DNA of 9,848 nucleotides from Lachnoclostridium phytofermentans. GTDB lineage: Bacteria > Bacillota > Clostridia > Lachnospirales > Lachnospiraceae. This document shows, one piece after another, positions 7,746 to 9,848 of the stretch. Where the stretch lies: assembly GCA_003526525.1 (NCBI GenBank), contig DPVV01000564.1, forward strand, positions 1 to 9,848. Reading direction: 5' to 3'. Under the pieces are notes generated by a model that was given only the letters and a program-made list of their open reading frames with translations, searched no databases and had not been told where the DNA came from. Each line of letters begins with the position of its first letter. The first letter of the stretch is position 1. Made by a program: the position numbers and the translations under genes.

Positions 7746-7788
7746 AAAAGAAAGTGCTTCGTTGATATTCAACAAAACACTTTCTTTT
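7746..7788. terminator. Bidirectional intrinsic terminator between ferritin and ptsI
   Basis: A near-perfect inverted repeat is centred at 7767. The outer arms AAAAGAAAGTG (7746-7756) and CACTTTCTTTT (7778-7788) pair fully, the inner arms GTTGA (7761-7765) and TCAAC (7769-7773) pair fully around a TAT loop, and a four-base interruption between them forms two further A-T pairs. The A-rich and T-rich flanks supply a U-tract on either strand. It lies between the stops of two convergent genes (62 bases after the ferritin, 10 bases after ptsI), so it probably terminates both transcripts. Confidence 0.88.
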
Positions 7789-7798
7789 ATTAGTTTCA

Positions 7799-9448
7799 TT
7801 AATATAGTAATTCCCCACTCGTGTCTGTTCTTAAGTCTGTGTTTCTAACTTTATCTCTCACAGAAAGTACTAAGTTTGGAGATACTGATACTTCATCTAA
7901 TCCCATTCTTAAAAATTTCTCAATGAGTGTGATATCACCACCAAGTTCTCCGCATATTCCTACCCAACATCCACCTTTATGACCGTTCTCAATTACCATC
8001 TGAATCATTCTGAGAATAGCGGGATGATGAGGATCATAAATGAAATCCAGTTTAGGATTCTGCCTATCAATTGCTAAGGTATATTGTGTTAAATCATTGG
8101 TTCCAATACTAAAGAAATCAACTTCTTTTGCCAGTAAATCACTTATCATAACAGCTGCTGGTGTTTCAATCATGATACCTTGTTCCACATTATGAAAAGG
8201 TATTCCTTGCAAAGTTAGTTCATCTTTTACCGATTGTACTATTTCCTTTATCTTCTTTACTTCATCAACAGAAATAATCATAGGATACATTATAGCTACA
8301 GTACCATAAATGCTTGCACGATAAATGGCACGAAGCTGTGTTCTAAATATATCAGGCTGTATTAAACAAATACGAATAGCCCGGTAACCCATAGCTGGAT
8401 TTTCTTCTTTATCTAGGCCAAAATAGTCTGCCTGTTTATCTGCTCCAATATCCAAGGTACGAATGACTACTTTTTTGCCCGCCATATTTTCCAATACAGT
8501 TTTATAGGTTTGAAACTGTTCTTCCTCTGATGGAAATGTATCCTTTCCTAGGTATAAAAACTCACTTCGGAAAAGTCCGATTCCTCCAGCATCATTTTGT
8601 AGTACACTTGCAACATCAGAAGCACTTCCGATATTAGCAAAGATATCGATTTTCTTACCATCTTTCGTAACATTATCTTTTCCTTTTAACTCCTGCTGCA
8701 GTTTCTTCTTATATAGATTCTTCTGCTGCTTTTCTTTCATAGAAGCAGAAATACCTTCTGTAGGTTCTGTAATCAAAATACCTTCGTATCCATCAACAAT
8801 TGCATCTTTTCCATCACAATCTTCATCATATTCCACCCCAATTAAAGCTGGAATGTTCATCATTCTGGCTAGAATTGCCGTATGGGAATTGGTAGATCCC
8901 TTTCTAGTGACAAATGCCAAAACTTTCGTCTTATCAAGTTGCAAAGTCTCGCTAGGTGCCAAATCATCTGCCACTAAAATATACGGTTCGTCCGTTCGCA
9001 ATGAGCTATCGGCCTTTCCCTGTAATATCTTAATCAGGCGGTTGGAAATATCCTTTACATCAGCAGCCCGTTCTTTCATATATTCATCGTCCATAGACGA
9101 AAACAATTCCGCAAAATTATCTCCGGTGGATGCCACGGCATATTCTGCATTTATCTGCTCATTTTTAATCATATAAGTTATGGAGTCCACATAATCCTGA
9201 TCTTCTAACATGATCTGATGGACCTCAAAAATCATGGCATTCTGCTCACCAACTTGAGTAACTGCTTTATCATATAATTTCTGCAGTTCTTCCTTTGCCT
9301 TTTCTCTTGCTTCATCAACACGTAAGATCTCCGTTTCCACATCCTCTATATGTTGCCTACGTACCTGACCTTCTTTTTTATGAAAAAGTAATACTTTTCC
9401 TAAGGCAATACCACCATATACACTCTTTCCAGTATACTTTTGTACCAT
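7799..9448 (-). CDS. ptsI: PTS Enzyme I (phosphoenolpyruvate-protein phosphotransferase)
   Basis: This cytoplasmic 549-residue Enzyme I autophosphorylates from PEP and passes the phosphoryl group to HPr, feeding all sugar-specific PTS permeases. The N-terminal half carries the HPr-binding helical region and the phosphohistidine block GSTNSHTAILAR with H189, the same number as in E. coli EI. The C-terminal PEP-binding barrel shows GLFRSEFLY (R294), RTLDIGADK (R330), the Mg ligands E428 (MIETPAA) and D452 (GTNDLTQY), and the active-site Cys C499 in GICGELGG. These are all the recognised catalytic residues. It is some 25 residues shorter than the E. coli and Bacillus proteins, mainly because the C-terminus ends early, and nothing essential is missing. 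The residue two before the active His is Asn (NSH) rather than the Thr of TSH seen in E. coli. The gene follows ptsH by 19 bases, with AGGTG shortly before the ATG, so it is the second gene of a ptsHI operon. Its stop lies ten bases from the convergent terminator hairpin. Confidence 0.97.
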   Translation of the reverse strand: MVQKYTGKSVYGGIALGKVLLFHKKEGQVRRQHIEDVETEILRVDEAREKAKEELQKLYDKAVTQVGEQNAMIFEVHQIMLEDQDYVDSITYMIKNEQINAEYAVASTGDNFAELFSSMDDEYMKERAADVKDISNRLIKILQGKADSSLRTDEPYILVADDLAPSETLQLDKTKVLAFVTRKGSTNSHTAILARMMNIPALIGVEYDEDCDGKDAIVDGYEGILITEPTEGISASMKEKQQKNLYKKKLQQELKGKDNVTKDGKKIDIFANIGSASDVASVLQNDAGGIGLFRSEFLYLGKDTFPSEEEQFQTYKTVLENMAGKKVVIRTLDIGADKQADYFGLDKEENPAMGYRAIRICLIQPDIFRTQLRAIYRASIYGTVAIMYPMIISVDEVKKIKEIVQSVKDELTLQGIPFHNVEQGIMIETPAAVMISDLLAKEVDFFSIGTNDLTQYTLAIDRQNPKLDFIYDPHHPAILRMIQMVIENGHKGGCWVGICGELGGDITLIEKFLRMGLDEVSVSPNLVLSVRDKVRNTDLRTDTSGELLY

Positions 9449-9467
9449 ATTTCACCTATCTTTCTTG

Positions 9468-9725
9468 TTACAAGTTTTCTTTAATAAATTCCTCGATGGA
9501 AGTATTGGCTTCTTCTTCATCTTCACCTGTAATTTTTATGGTTATCTCATCTCCCTGCTTAACGCCAAGGCCCATTATTCCAAAAATTCTTTTTAAATCA
9601 GCTGTTTTTCCGTCTTTCATTAAGGTTATATCTGATTTAAACGTACCTGCCTTCTTAACTAAAAGTCCTGCTGGTCTTGCATGTATTCCTAGTTGATCTT
9701 TGATTATATAACTAAATTCTTTCAT
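9468..9725 (-). CDS. ptsH: Phosphocarrier protein HPr, with Arg at the Ser46 position
   Basis: HPr accepts phosphate from Enzyme I on His15 and donates it to Enzyme IIA domains. The 85-residue product has the standard HPr length. H15 lies in LGIHARPAG, and the sequence aligns without gaps to Bacillus HPr through GKTADLK. The next residue, number 46, is Arg (codon AGA), where low-GC Gram-positive HPr usually has the Ser phosphorylated by HPr kinase; the following stretch IFGIMGLGV differs from the common IMGVMSLG. This copy should therefore work in sugar transport but not in P-Ser-HPr/CcpA signalling. An upstream in-frame ATG at 9758 would add 11 residues; the start at 9725 is chosen because GAGGTG lies six bases before it and because it places His at position 15. 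It is the first gene of the ptsHI operon. Assignment is certain; the regulatory reading is inference. Confidence 0.97.
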   Translation of the reverse strand: MKEFSYIIKDQLGIHARPAGLLVKKAGTFKSDITLMKDGKTADLKRIFGIMGLGVKQGDEITIKITGEDEEEANTSIEEFIKENL

Positions 9726-9848
9726 TTCTTGCACCTCGTCATATATTTTTTTATGCATACCTTCATATGCTGATTTTGTTACAAATTTTTGATACTTATT
9801 ACTTTTTTAGATTAATTGAAATTTACAATCTTCTATTTTTAAAATATC
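9726..9848 (-). other. Leader and promoter region of ptsHI, no clear motif
   Basis: The 123 bases before ptsH are very AT-rich and contain TTGTAA twice on the minus strand, but neither has a convincing -10 at a standard distance. A small inverted repeat, GCATA with TATGC around a six-base loop (9755-9770), lies 30 bases before the ATG; its arms are too short to call an operator. The promoter may lie here or beyond the window. Confidence 0.4.
9732..9737 (-). promoter_or_regulatory. Ribosome binding site that fixes the start of ptsH
   Basis: GAGGTG on the minus strand lies six bases before ATG 9725. The upstream ATG at 9758 has no comparable site, and its use would move the active His from position 15 to 26. 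Confidence 0.75.

Noticed and set aside
9295..9696. A 133-codon open frame on the plus strand over ptsH and the start of ptsI
   Set aside because: It is antisense to two certain genes, resembles no known protein and has no proper ribosome binding site; other overlapping frames such as 818-1036 and 8853-9176 were dropped for the same reasons.
6961..9770. The 12-mer ATCAGCATATGA upstream of both paralogue 4 and ptsH
   Set aside because: A few shared 12-mers are expected by chance among all position pairs in 10 kb of AT-rich DNA, and the two sites differ in orientation and distance to their genes.
1..9848. Mobile element, CRISPR array, tRNA or rRNA genes
   Set aside because: No transposase, terminal inverted repeats, regularly spaced repeats or RNA gene structure were seen on either strand.

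Overview
The window looks like chromosomal DNA from a low-GC, anaerobic, probably spore-forming member of the Clostridia. A Lachnospiraceae member (Lachnoclostridium-like) fits best. This rests on AT-rich intergenic DNA, GGAGG-type ribosome binding sites, Csp-like cytosolic subtilases without signal peptides, and the style of the HPr and Enzyme I sequences. The genus is inference.

Positions 1-6938 hold four tandem paralogues on the minus strand, transcribed in the order 5259-6938, 3510-5189, 1668-3353, 1-1544. The last runs off the left edge. Each encodes a protein of about 560 residues with the plan of the clostridial Csp subtilases (peptidase family S8): short prodomain, Asp block, His block, oxyanion-hole Asn, an inserted beta-rich (jelly-roll-like) domain, and the block that normally carries the catalytic Ser. 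Asp, His and Asn are kept in all four, but the Ser position is Gly in all four (GTG instead of GTS). The group therefore looks like an expanded set of intact, conserved pseudoproteases, or proteases with non-standard chemistry. Two of the four genes have similar sigma-E-like promoter candidates upstream (CATAGA, 14 bases, CATA), which would fit a sporulation or germination role.

Positions 6939-7170 are a divergent intergenic region. It carries the candidate promoter of the subtilase cluster on the minus strand and an extended -10 promoter for a ferritin gene (7171-7683) on the plus strand. The ferritin keeps a full set of ferroxidase-centre ligands.

Positions 7799-9725 hold the general PTS genes on the minus strand, ptsH (HPr) followed by ptsI (Enzyme I) 19 bases later. 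They converge on the ferritin gene, and a strong symmetric hairpin at 7746-7788 separates the two units. HPr keeps His15 but has Arg at position 46, where most Gram-positive HPr proteins have the regulatory Ser. The PTS genes, the ferritin and the subtilases show no obvious functional link beyond adjacency.
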